Assembly (NCBI GenBank): GCA_003024785.1
Contig: PUQB01000386.1
Coordinates: 1 to 64,000 of the forward strand
Reading direction: 5' to 3'
Length of the DNA: 64,000 bases
From: Selaginella tamariscina
Lineage: Eukaryota; Streptophyta; Lycopodiopsida; Selaginellales; Selaginellaceae
Positions 1 through 10,799 of the stretch are shown here, in pieces (position 1 is the first letter of the stretch; every line of letters starts with the position of its first letter). The translations under genes were made by a program, and so were the position numbers. The notes beneath the pieces are model-generated. The model was not told where the DNA came from, searched no databases, and saw nothing but the letters and a program-made list of their open reading frames with translations.

Positions 1-528
1 ATATATAGGCACTATAAATGCCATAATATTGGGGTATATATGTTATAGGAGGTATACATTATGTAAAAAATGTTATATATATATCAACTAACTTATTATT
101 AGAAACTTCAATGGTAGTATTATATTGATAGTGTTACTTAAAATTTGTTATGTAAAATAAGAGAAAAGAAAAAATAGTGGCTTTTCACTTTCTAAGTAAA
201 AAAGACTCATTGTCAACTATAATATGTTTTTACAATTTTAAATATAAATATAAATATTTTCAAAATGAAACACTATATTCTATTTTTCAATTTTGAAAAT
301 GTAAGAAAACATGGTTTTATTGTAAAATTATTAACATCATTAGTCAAAAACTTGATTTTATTTTTAAACACATAAGAAAAAGAATAATTATAGGTTTTAC
401 TTTAAAATAAAAAAGATTGAGTGTCAAAAAAAAATTTACTATGTGGTTTTTCACTTTAAATTAAAAAGAAATATAAAAAGAACTAAGTGTTGGTGAAAGA
501 TTGCTCCTTGCCATAGGAGTAAAGGCTA
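1..528 (+). repeat. Left part of segmental copy A (non-coding)
   Basis: AT-rich DNA without a supported gene. It lines up with 49014-49425 (shared phrases such as 'aggcactataaatgcca' and 'ttgatagtgtt') and with part of 48211-48540. Its right end 'aaaggctaa' is the left half of a target whose uninterrupted version can be read at about 47605-47620 ('ggagctaagtcacatg'). Confidence 0.75.
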
Positions 529-529
529 A

Positions 530-776
530 GGGTTGTTTTCGCACCACACTTAGCAATCAAACCCTTAAGTATGGCCTTAATTAATGCAACCGGAAATATG
601 CAATAAATAATGCCGGATGGTAAGTTAAGGGACGCTAAATGACCCCTCCCCCCTCACTTAGTGTCCCTTAACTTTATTTATTACATATTTCTGGCATATT
701 AATTGCATATTTTCTGGTTGCATTAATGAAGGTTATGCTTAAGGGTTTGATTGCTAAGTGTGGTGCGAAACGACCC
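530..776. mobile_element. 247-bp foldback MITE sharing the large element's termini
   Basis: The two halves are imperfect reverse complements. The left arm runs from GGGTTGTTTTCGCACCACAC; the right arm ends GTGGTGCGAAACGACCC at 776. Inner arm sequences also pair ('aatgcaaccggaaatatgca' against 'tgcatattttctggttgcat'). TAA flanks both ends. It has no coding capacity. It shares only about 42 terminal bases with the end of the large element at 15259, as expected for a non-autonomous relative. Confidence 0.7.
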
Positions 777-885
777 TAAGTCACCTATATATTATCTCTG
801 GCTTTTAACCAATGACCATAGACATTAAATTGCTCTAATATTTAACTTTGAACCAATGACCATAAACATTAAATTGCTCTAATAT
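735..885 (+). repeat. 151-bp direct repeat, left copy (TIR end plus target flank)
   Basis: By eye this matches 15218-15368 over its whole length with three substitutions. It consists of the 42-bp terminal repeat, TAA, and about 108 bp of target-side sequence with a tandem 'accaatgaccatagacatt' motif. Both copies therefore contain an element end and the same flank, so 14.3 kb lies between direct repeats. Confidence 0.85.
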
Positions 886-1172
886 GCACGTTGTAACTAA
901 AGTGGGCATGATACGTGAAAATGGGAATATAAAATAAATTACTAATTAATACTTAAGTTTTAATTATTAATTAATCATTTAATTAATATGTAATTAAGCC
1001 TTAAATATTAATTAATTAATTAATTAATCCTTCAATAACCTTACTTAGTAAGGAATATTCCTAAAATATCTTAGAATATTCATATTATTCTAAAAATAGT
1101 TTACAATAATGAAGAAATACTATCAAACATAATTACAAATGAAATCATTTTCTTATCAACATGTTAATTTTT
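886..1172. other. AT-rich spacer without gene
   Basis: No supported gene. At 893-945 the phrase 'gtaactaaagtgggcatgat' followed by 'gaaaatgggaatataaa' resembles the end of the MITE at 43365, so a related end may lie here. The rest is dominated by TTAAT repeats. Confidence 0.4.
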
Positions 1173-2499
1173 TTATAAATACTTTCTTTCTATCATACAA
1201 AGAAATCTTTTCATTTTGTCTAAATCATCACTCTCCGGATTAATCAAATCATTTTGGTCAATATCTTGATGTTGTTGCCACCACTTAACACTCTCACGAA
1301 TGCAATTGGGAGTTGCCATCCTTGTTAATACATAAGATGTGATAAGAGAAGGTCTGCATAAAGGCTCATCTAAAAACTGACGTTCCTTAAGAATAATATT
1401 ATAAAGCGCCCGGTTGCTATCCTTCATTTTATAAAATTCAATATCACGAGAAAGAAAAGCTTCAGGAAATGTATGATACGGTGGATACTGCTCACAAAAA
1501 TTTTCGAGATTCTTCTTTCTGAGGCACGTATCCAAGTAGTTCACTAGCTCATCCATGATATCGGTATCAGAATATGGATCGAAAGTGATTGGATGAATAC
1601 AAGCAATGTTTTGGTTGAGCATAGCCTTCTGAGGAGAGTCGTCTACTACTAACATCTGTGCGTTCTTCATTATCCTTAAGCGACTGATCTCCCCATGAGT
1701 CCCAATTATTCTTTCATTCTTGAAGAAGTATGGCTTGCTTTCCTTTCTTATATTGTGAAATTCGAGAGGTTTATGACACATTCGCTGGTCAAAAATCCAA
1801 TCTTTACGAATCACCTCTTCTGCAACACTACAATGTTTCTTAAGTAAATTCAACAGCGGTGTTAAGTTATGAATCTGCATGCATGACCAAATCCCCACAA
1901 GCGCACCCATCTCCTTAAGCTTTTGAAAGAGACGATCCAACCCTGGACGAAAAATAATATCATATCGAAATTTACCATGACAAGGAATGAAATCTCCTTG
2001 TTTGATTTCTTTTTTCTATCCTGGGGCCTTTGTCGATGAAGCAGAACACCATTGACATCCAACAACACAATATGGCCATGAGTAACATGAGATAGCGTTG
2101 CCTCTTGAATACTTTGCAAATCACTTGTTTGCTCCCTTTCACATTTATCCGTTGCCACTATCTCGTTGCCTATCCCTTCATCATTTAATTGTACATCATC
2201 CTTACAAGATTCAGATATTGCATGCGCTGAAGAAATTGATTTCGGAATTGAAGCCAATAAAAATGATGATGAAGTGGCCCCCATGGTAACGATGTTTTGA
2301 GCTGCATTATTATCCATTTCCTGCATGAACTCTGTCATTCTGACATGTGGCACAAGAAATTGTCGCCAAACCCCTCTCTTACCTCATGGCAATGCTGAAA
2401 ATCCATGTTCTCAATTATTTCATTACATCTGCAAAATGATAATTAGCTGACCTTAAAATTATCAAGGTATATTATTTACCTTGTTAATGTGTGACCCAT
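1173..2499 (-). pseudogene. HAD-superfamily FCP1/NLI-like phosphatase gene with frameshifts
   Basis: The reading frame holds the HAD signature LLDVNGVLL near 2055-2080 and, about 130 residues later, MLVVDDSPQKAML near 1640. The order and spacing, with a GIWSC strand between, fit the FCP1/NLI-interacting-factor domain, which dephosphorylates Ser/Thr on protein tails. The catalytic DxDx motif reads DxN; plant relatives with DVNG also exist, so activity cannot be inferred. An ATG at 2497-2499 followed by a 51-nt GT-AG intron (2429-2479) joins a short first exon to the main exon; an ATG at 2338 is the alternative start. The frame breaks near 2342 and in the T6 run at 2010-2015, where one extra base would restore it. 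It lies downstream of and in the same direction as the ParB/methyltransferase-like gene. C-terminal to the domain is a tail with WWQQHQD of unknown role. Confidence 0.7.
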
Positions 2500-2610
2500 G
2501 TTTGAACTAAAAGCTTCATTAATCCTTGAGAATTTATTTTCTGTACAAATATAAAAGAAATATACAAAAATGCCTTATGTTACACTCATTTACAACTATT
2601 CGTCACTCTA

Positions 2611-5600
2611 TCAATTCATTATCAATTCTTCTTCGCTATTACCTTCTGAGTGAGGCGAAGAAGGTCTAAGCCGCTTGTGAGATGGTTCAAGATCTTCTGC
2701 ATCTTCTATTGATGTTTCCATGGGTCCTGGAGTGTGCGAATGTTCTGTACTCCTCGAGATAACTTCCGGTCTAATATCTGATTGAAGTTCGTTCTCAGAC
2801 TCCGAGATTGAACCAGATTCACCTTCAGAGCTATCGCACTTATCTGGAGGGAACTTTCTCAAATACGCCTTTATGGAATCGTTGGGGTACTCAGTTGAGA
2901 CCCAATCTATCCACTTGTTCAGGTCCTCAACCATGGTCTTATCCTTTTCAACGGCAAACACACATGTATGCCGAAGGTAACACTCCTTCAAGACGGACCC
3001 CCTAGTGCAGTAGTCAAAAACCCACGCATCACTGTGAGGACCCCTAATCAAGTTGACGATGCTCCGTGCCGCTTGACTTGTAATGTTTGGATAACGTACA
3101 TTGTCGAATACGTCACTCATACCTATCGGTGTATCGGATGGAGGTTCAGGGCCGTTGGAGTGCAAACAGATGCCTGGCCAGTCATTTGGAAGCTTGAAAT
3201 TTTTGGCGCATTCCTAACAACCAAGTGAACAACGGTATCAATGCACTTGGGATTAGCATCGTTCATATAAAATCCTGTCCAACGATGTCTATTCTTCTTG
3301 GCGAAGGCGAAGGCAAAAGTATCGGTGACATGAGCAAGAATCAAGAAATAAATACCTGAAAAAGTAGGTATCAGTGAAGAGCGCAAGCATGAATTCAATA
3401 ATAAATACCTTCTATGTATATGCTTGCACGGCTAAGTTTCTCCACCAGATCCTCTAGTGCCCTATCTGTCGAAAGATTTTTTGACACCCGCCGATCCATC
3501 ACGAACAATTGAAACGGTTTCCTACAAGCAGTGATGTTACCCCATAAAGTCTCCGAATCTAACAACAAACATCTGTAGGGCTTGTCGTGATTTGTAGCAT
3601 CCTCCTTTATAAGGTTCAATTCGGTTCTCCGCTGCTGAAGGACTGCCATAAGAGAAGGCGTCATCCCAATGTTCTCCTTTTTGGCGTTGGCGTGCAATAG
3701 ATTCTTGCCCAGATCTTCCGATTGGTTCACCCATTCGACAAGCATATCATCGTTCGTCACATGCAAATATTTGCTGACCTCTTCATATGTTGAAGTCGAG
3801 GTCCAACCCAGTTTGTGGCAGTGTATTCCCAACCACTCCTTGAAATGCCTGACCGTCTTCAACTCCATTGCCTTGAGATGAAAAGGAGAGGTTGGGCTGC
3901 TGTTATTAATTTGTAGTTTGCCATCGATCACCAAATCAGCCAAGACTTCCATCTCCTCCATCGTTGTTCCATTTAAAGGCTTCAACCATGTGAGCTTGAA
4001 ATCGTTGTCTACATCCTTTGTAGATTGAACAGACTTAGCCTTCGGCGTCTTACTGGGTTTCTTTGCAGACTTTTCTGAGGGCTCCCCTTCACTTGTCTGC
4101 TTCTTCTTCAGTGTTCCTTTTGAAAAGGATTCCATAATCCCCAACCATTTGGCAAAGATCTATCTTCGGGGCAAGAAATCAACATCATCAGAAAGGATGT
4201 TTCCTTCCCGCCCACCTGGGCAAAATCAACTGCTGCAATTTCTTCAACTCTCTGAGGAAAAAGACAGATTAATATACCGGCGAGATAAATCCCGCCCAAA
4301 CAATTTGCTTACCCGGTATTCCGCAGATTGTGTATTCCCTGCGGTAGCTCTTTGTGGTCGCTGAAGAGATTCCCACACGGCTCGCGTGTGTTTAAACTTC
4401 TCCCATATTTTGCTGTTGTAGTGGTTGGTGTCGGCAGCGTCCCATTCCGCCGATAACTTATGGTACTGCTCGATTGTGAGATTCGGCTTAGCTAAAAACG
4501 CCGATCTTTTTGTCAGCTTCTCACGGGTATGCTCGGAAAGTTTTGTTGCCATCGTTCCTTTGTTGTGTTCCTCGAGAAGTCGTTGGGCTGCCGTTATTGT
4601 GTGCTGGCCACTAATGATGTAGTACTTGATAGATTTTTTATTCTCCGTCTGAATCTTCATGAGTTGTTCTGGTGTTGTGATCCAGACTTTGTCAGCGCCC
4701 TTCCTTCTTTCATAGTATGGACACAAAACAGCATTATGTGGAACGGTATAAGAATTGTCGTCCTTCATCTTCTCCATGAGCTCAGCTACACGTTCCTGGT
4801 TGAGTGGCCTGTAATTGAAGTTTGGGTTGACGCTGCAATATTTAACCCTACAAGGATAAATCTTATCATCCAACATCATTTCCTTGTGACTTATTGCAGC
4901 ATGAGATGCCACAGGTGCAGCTGACAAAACGATTGATGATTTTCTTTTGCGATCCGAATCAACATGTGTGATCCCCGACTGCAGCTGTTCTAGTGTTCTC
5001 GGTACACTCTTCCAGCTCCCAAAGCTCCCTAAGCAAATTGAACGTGATCTGTAGAGAACCTGAGACCGAGCCACCCTCTCAATCTCCATTATGATGTCGC
5101 TGTGTTCTTCTTCAATGTGAAGAGGGAAGATTGCTTCACTTGCTGATTTTCTGTATTGTGAAGCAATATCTCCTGACAATACACCTACTCGATGAGTCTG
5201 AAGATTTTCGAAGTAGACATCCAGATGGATCCCCTCCATAGATGGGCTTTCGTTGAGTTGAAGAAGAACTCCAAGGTCAACATCATTAGTGAACACGTGA
5301 ACGTCATTATCCACAAGTCGACAAAACCACCCGAAATTAATGTTGTAACTGACGACCTCTGGATCCGAGAACGTGACATTGGATGGAACAAGGCATATGT
5401 GTCGAGCATCGTCCAATCTGGGTTCGCAGCCTGCTTTCGGGTGCTTGACTAGCGAATCTACTTTCCATTGTTTTGCTTGTCCATGAGATGTGACAGAGGT
5501 TAATTTGACAGCAGCCATGGTTGCTCCAATGCGCTTCCCATTTATCTTAAAATATGGCCAAGTTGATTCCAGAATCCCCCTGCCCATCTCTTCTCCTGCT

Positions 5601-5753
5601 CTTGTCTTTAATGTCACCTCAATTCCACATCTGAATACAAAAATGATTAGTTCAAGTATCCGAGTATAACAGATTTTATTTTAATTCTTACCCAGAATTT
5701 GACGACGACTCCATACTAATGACTCGATCTCCTTGTTTGATCAAATCGTCCTT
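2611..5753 (-). CDS. ParB-like domain fused to degenerate DNA-methyltransferase-like domain
   Basis: Inferred exons are 5692-5753 (ATG at 5712-5714), 4313-5630, 4216-4251, 3409-4159 and 2611-3355, separated by GT-AG introns of 61, 61, 56 and 53 nt that keep one frame; the product is about 955 residues. The middle carries NQERVAELMEKM and then YYIISGQHTITAAQRLL (near 4575-4625), the look of a ParB/sulfiredoxin-fold domain with its G-x-H motif. Next is a lysine-rich stretch (KKKQTS...KKPSKTPKAK), possibly a nuclear signal or DNA contact. The C-terminal third resembles bacterial N4/N6 DNA methyltransferases: CLLLDSETLWGN at the place of the DPPW motif, and WVFDYCTRGSVLKEC...VFAVEKD as the SAM-binding strand. 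Both motifs are eroded, so catalysis is doubtful. The tail is Ser/Glu-rich. One frame break lies at the T5 run 3200-3204. ParB-like is the firmer call; methyltransferase-like is an inference from motif order. Confidence 0.55.
4279..4296. repeat. Copy of the 18-bp dyad inside an intron of the ParB-like gene
   Basis: GGCGAGATAAATCCCGCC sits in the inferred intron 4252-4312. It is identical to the array member at 7393-7410, so the element's repeated dyad also lies within its own ParB-like gene. Confidence 0.85.
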
Positions 5754-5855
5754 CTGCAAAATAATACACTATAAATAAAATTATATAAAAACGCACACAC
5801 ACTTGTATAAACCCGAATATACAAAAATAATACACAGAGAGAAGTAGACGTAATT

Positions 5856-5942
5856 AACTGTCCGAAGCTCACATTTGTGTTAGTGCAAAAGAAAGATAAC
5901 ATTTCGTTTTAGAACCACCACAAATGTGAGCTCTGGACAGTT
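5856..5942. other. 24-bp stem / 39-nt loop hairpin upstream of the ParB-like gene
   Basis: The arms 5856-5879 (AACTGTCCGAAGCTCACATT...) and 5919-5942 pair at 22 of 24 positions. It lies between the first inferred exon of the minus-strand gene and the first dyad array. It could be a regulatory hairpin, a small-RNA precursor or a MITE footprint; the sequence alone does not decide. The rest of 5754-6050 shows no gene. Confidence 0.6.
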
Positions 5943-6055
5943 TTACATAGATTCCTAGCTTTTACTCGAAATATTATGATAAGATGATAAAAGTAAATAA
6001 AATGAGATATGCAACTTATATATACTAATACACATATATATTCACATGGAAGGTG

Positions 6056-7578
6056 CGGCGGGATTAATCTCGCCACCCCTTCAATGCCTCCTGAAAGAGT
6101 GGGCGGGATTAATCTCGCCACCTTTCTGGAGGCCTTGAACGGGAGTGCGGAATTAATCTTGCCACCCTTCTCGGTCTCAGAGAGAACTGGGCAGGATTTA
6201 TTTCTCACACCCCTTCAGTGACTCCAGAAAGGGGCGGGATTAATCTCGCCCACCATGTAAGTGATGGTTAAATGAATTTCCCCACCCTTCCCAATTCTCT
6301 CCATTGGTATGTTGAAAACCTTCTACGTCTCAGACAGAAACGTTTGGGATTGGTCCGACTCACCAATGGAGAAAAAAGGAAGGGTGGCGGGATTCATTCC
6401 TCCAACAGGCATTGAAGACTCGGCGGGATTAATCCCGCCGCCCAGGGCCTTCACTCGTCCCTATGCGGCGGGATTAATCCCGCCGGACGCCAATTCCCTG
6501 CGCGGAATCGGGCGGGATTAATCCCGCCGCCTAGGCACTTCAGGCAGGCCAATGGCGGCGGGATAAATCCCGCCCGATTGCGCAGGGAATTGGCGTCCGG
6601 CGGGATTAATCCCGCCTCCCAGGCCCTTCACTCGGGCCTTAGTCGGCGGGATTAATCCCGCCGAACGCCAATGCCCTGTGCGAAATCTTGCGGGATTAAT
6701 CCCGCCGCCTAGGCCCTTCAGGCAGGCCAATGGCGGCGGGATAAATCCCGCCCGATTCCGCGCAGGGCATGCGTACGCGGCGGGATTAATCCCGCCCACC
6801 ATGTAAGGGATGGTGAAATTAATCCCACCACCCTTCTCAGTTCCCTCCATTGGTATTTTGTAAACCTTCTCCGTCTCAGACAGAGTTAGTCGGGATTGAT
6901 TCAACATACCAATGGAGGAAAAAAAGAAGGGTGGCGGGATTAATCCCGCCACCGGGTAATGAAGGTTCGGAGAGACTAATCCCGCCGCCCTCTCGTAAAT
7001 CATGCGCTCACACATATATATTGGCTGCGGCATTTTGAACAGGGATGGGTGGGGGCGGGATTAATCCCGCCGCTTATATCCTGCGGAAGTGCCTGAGCGG
7101 CGGGATTAATCCCGCCGCCCTCCGCGAAGGGCATGAGCGTGGGGCCGGATTAATCCCGCCGTTCATGTCCTGCGTGAATTCCCTGGGCGGCGGGATTAAT
7201 CCCGCCGCCTTACGCGCAGGACATGTCATGCAGGCTCTTCGGTTAGCCTTCCGTGCAGGATCTTTCATGCAGGCTCTTCGGTTAGCCTCATGAGCGGCGG
7301 GATTAATCCCGCCGCCCATCCCCTGTAAATGCCCTGCGCGGAATCCGGCGGGATTAATCCCGCCCATTAGGGCCTTCACACAGGCCATTGCCGGCGAGAT
7401 AAATCCCGCCGCATTCCGCGCAGGGCATGGGTGAGCGGCGGGATTAATCCCGCCGCCGAGGCCCCTCACGCAGGCCATGGGCGGCGGGATTAATCCCGCC
7501 GCTCTTCGGTTTGTCTAGAGCGGCGGGATTAATCCCGCCGCGAGGCCATAAACCTATAGCGGCGGGATTAATCCCGCC
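6056..7578. repeat. Dyad array 1: about 28 copies of GGCGGGATTAATCCCGCC
   Basis: About 28 copies, 16 of them perfect 18-bp palindromes. Many extend to the 20-bp palindrome CGGCGGGATTAATCCCGCCG (for example 6421-6440). Starts at 6422, 6467, 6511, 6557, 6599, 6645, 6689, 6735 and 6779 give a 42-46 bp spacing; 7054, 7099, 7143, 7189 and 7347, 7393, 7437, 7483 keep it. Spacers differ but are drawn from a few forms that also pair with each other; 6467-6616 is a large inverted repeat. A block at 6233-6400 recurs at 6781-6950 with its own inverted repeat (CCTCCATTGGTAT / ATACCAATGGAGG). The leftmost copies are the most degenerate. Confidence 0.95.
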
Positions 7579-7584
7579 GCTCGA

Positions 7585-7669
7585 GGGGCTTAGCGTGTGT
7601 GCGAGAGATAAAATTAATAAATAAAAAAATTATACAGAAAAACACACACATATATTGTGTGTGTGTGTG

Positions 7670-7716
<47 letters not shown>

Positions 7717-8340
7717 TAGGAGTGTACGTGTGTGTGCAAGAGATAGATAAATAAATAAAATTATACAGTACTGGTACACATAATATATGTGTGTACATAG
7801 GTATATATATGTGTGTATATGTATATCGTGTGTATGCGTGTGAGCGAAACAAATAAAATCATACAGATAAACAAACACACACACACATATATATACACAG
7901 GAGTGTGCGTGTGTGTGCGAAAGATAAAACTAATAAATAAATAAAATTATACAGATAAACACACACATATATATGTGTGTATATAGATATATAATCCATA
8001 GAGAAAGAGAGAGAGTCTGTGAATATATAAGCATATATATAAACTAGTGTTGTATGTATGTATATATGTATATAGGTATATATATATGTGTATATGTATA
8101 TTGTGTGTATGCGTGTGTGAGCGAAACAAATAAAATCATACAGATAAACACACACACACACACACATATACATACACAGGAGTGTGCGTGTGTGTGCGAG
8201 AGATAAAACTAATAAATAAATAAAATTATACAGATAAACACACACATATATATATGTGTGTATATAGATATATAACCCATATGAATATATAAGCATATAT
8301 ATAAACTAGTGTTGTATACTATTTGTTAATATGCATTGAT

Positions 8341-8404
<64 letters not shown>

Positions 8405-8695
8405 GCAGTGTGCGTGTGTGTGGGAGAGATAGATCAAAAAAAAAAATTTACAGATACTGGTACACATAATATATGTATGTATATATGTATATAGGTATAT
8501 ATATATGTGTATATGTATATCGTGTGTATGCGTGTGTGAGCGAAACAAATAAAATCATACAGATAAACAAACACACACCCACACACACATATACATACAC
8601 AGGAGTGTGCGTGTGTGTGCGAGAGATAAAACTAATAAATAAATTTATACGCACACTCCTATACATATATACATACATACACACACACACACAGA
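7585..8695. repeat. Compound TG/TA microsatellite and minisatellite
   Basis: Higher-order units mix (TG)n, (TA)n and phrases such as 'gagagataaaactaataa' (7919, 8198, 8620) and 'gagcgaaacaaataaaatc' (7842, 8119, 8539), repeating at about 280 bp. A long (TG)n run lies at 8360-8400. No gene is supported; the open frames across it are Thr/His/Ile/Tyr-rich translations of repeats. Confidence 0.9.
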
Positions 8696-8739
8696 TCTCA
8701 CCTGTGTGCACAGCCGCCGCCGCCGATTTCACAGCCGCC

Positions 8740-9640
8740 GCCTCTTGAAACCCTAAGAATATACCTAAACCCTAAAGGAATTAAATATATATATTAACCC
8801 TAATAGAATATTCCTTCTGAGAATATACTTAAACCCTAAAAAGAATAAAATATAGATTCGCCCTAAACGAATATTCTTTCATTATATTATTAGCGCGTGC
8901 GTGTGCGTGGGTGTATCACATACACCCCAAAAATATAAATCATGCAGGGATTTAACATGTGTGTGTCCATGAGAGTGTTAAAGTTTCATGTGTATCAATA
9001 CATACATACACATTGCATATATTAATACACATATATATACATACACATATACATACATATTACATGGGTTTAGGGTTTAGGGTTTTGGATTTAGGATGGA
9101 TCATGCATGGTGTGTATGTATGAGAGAAGAGAGAGTGTTGAAAAATTATTTTTGTACACATTGCATATATTAGTACACATATATACTTACACATATTATA
9201 CACAGATTATACATACATTAGTATTATGAGAGAAGAGAGACAGTACATATTATGGATCATGCATGGTGTGTATTATACACACAGACATACATACATATTA
9301 GTACATAATATTAGAGAGACCGAGTACATATTATAGATCATGCATGGTGTGTATGTTTGAGAAGAAGAGAGACGTACATATTAACATGGATCATGCATGG
9401 TGTGTATGTATGAGAGAAGACAGAAAGTACACATATATACATACAGAGTACACATATATACACACACGTGTATACACACAGACATACATACATATTACAT
9501 GAGTAAATTCATTGTGTTACATATTAGGGTTTAGGGTTTAGGATGGATCATGCATGGTGTGAAGAGAGAGTGTTGAAAAATTATTTTTGTACACACATGT
9601 ATACACAGGGTTTAGGGTTTAGGGTTTAGGGTTTGCTCCC
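8740..9640. repeat. Telobox / interstitial telomere-like repeats and 'ggatcatgcatggtgtg' repeats
   Basis: AAACCCTAA-type motifs occur at about 8747-8845. The opposite orientation TTTAGGG occurs at 9066-9082, 9526-9541 and as about four tandem units at 9607-9632. Between them 'ggatcatgcatggtgtg' plus 'agagaagagaga' recurs near 9097, 9244, 9336, 9388 and 9545. No gene was seen here or in 9641-9880. Confidence 0.85.
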
Positions 9641-9883
9641 AACAAGCTTAATATAAATATTACACATGTAAATTCAATGTGTTACATACACACAGATTGA
9701 GTACATATATCATACATGCGTTGAACATGATGTTTTCAATAAAGAAGCAACATATTTCTTCAGTTTGGTTTAGGGTTGTGCATGTGTGTGCATATGTGTT
9801 TTTGTAAGTTCTTGTAATGCGTGTGTAAATTTATGATTGTGTTTATATATGTGTGCAAAACAAACATCGAATAATTAAGAAAA

Positions 9884-10620
9884 TAATATTAATAAACACA
9901 CTATGAACATATTTTAAATTATACATAATAATATATGATTTTATCTAATATATAGCCATATATAGTTTTAATAATATATATTAATTTAATATTGATAAAA
10001 AGGTTTAACATTGAAATATTCTTGAAATAATAAGAAATTAATTGAGAAAATCCCATTAATATATACAAATGTAAATTAAGTACTCAAATAATTAACTAAA
10101 TTAATTATCATAATCATGTTTAATATTGGAATATTCTTGGAATAATAAGAAAATAATAAAGAATATCCCATTAATATAAAGAAGATTAATTACTCAAGTA
10201 ATTAAGGAAATGATATTAAATATATATTATTAAAACTATATATGACTATATATTAGATAAAATGATGTATTATTATGTATAATTTAAAATATGTTCATAG
10301 TGTGTATTAATTTAATATTGATAATAAGGTTTAACACATGAATATTCTTGAAATAATAACAAATTAATTGAGAAAATCCCATTAATATATACAAATGTAG
10401 AATAATTACTGCAATAATTAAGAACAAGACTAATTTAATTATGATAATCAGGTTTAATATTAGAATATTCTTCAAATATTAATAAAATATTAAAGAATAT
10501 CCCATTGATACTAGGAAATGAAAACTAAATACTCGAGTAATTAAGAAAATAATAATAATAAACAGACTATGAATATATTTTAAATGATACATAATAATAT
10601 ATCAATTTATTTATTGTATA
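9884..10620. repeat. AT-rich inverted and tandem repeats in the element centre
   Basis: About 92 bp at 9890-9981 reappears as reverse complement at about 10215-10310 with few differences, and again in direct orientation near 10555-10600. Between and beyond them a unit of about 120 bp with 'gaaaatcccattaatatat' or 'aaagaatatcccatt' recurs at about 9984, 10114, 10306 and 10440. No gene is supported. Confidence 0.85.
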
Positions 10621-10799
10621 AGTATATATTTATATATATATATAATATAAATATACTTGAATACTAAGAATGTAGAATATAGTCTAAAATTTCGTAATAT
10701 TAAACAGCTTGAATCACTTGAATAACATTAAATGCAATTTTAAAATACTCAGAGTGTCGGATATTTGTGTCAACTCATCTTAAATTTTATTTTCTGTTC

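Noticed and set aside
6309..7478. Open frames of 70-171 codons on both strands through array 1, rich in GGINPA / AGLIPP
   Set aside because: They are translations of a palindrome with a spacing that is often a multiple of three, so both strands stay open and read the same motif. No start context or protein family.
6421..7578. CRISPR-like array (short repeat, regular spacers)
   Set aside because: The repeat is a full palindrome, the spacers are related to each other and inverted, the setting is a plant genome, and no cas gene is present.
7568..8748. Open frames of 80-145 codons in the TG/TA microsatellite block
   Set aside because: Composition is only Thr/His/Ile/Tyr/Val/Cys from dinucleotide repeats.
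10284..10475. 63-codon minus-strand frame in AT-rich DNA
   Set aside because: Ile/Leu/Asn-rich chance frame inside tandem and inverted repeats.
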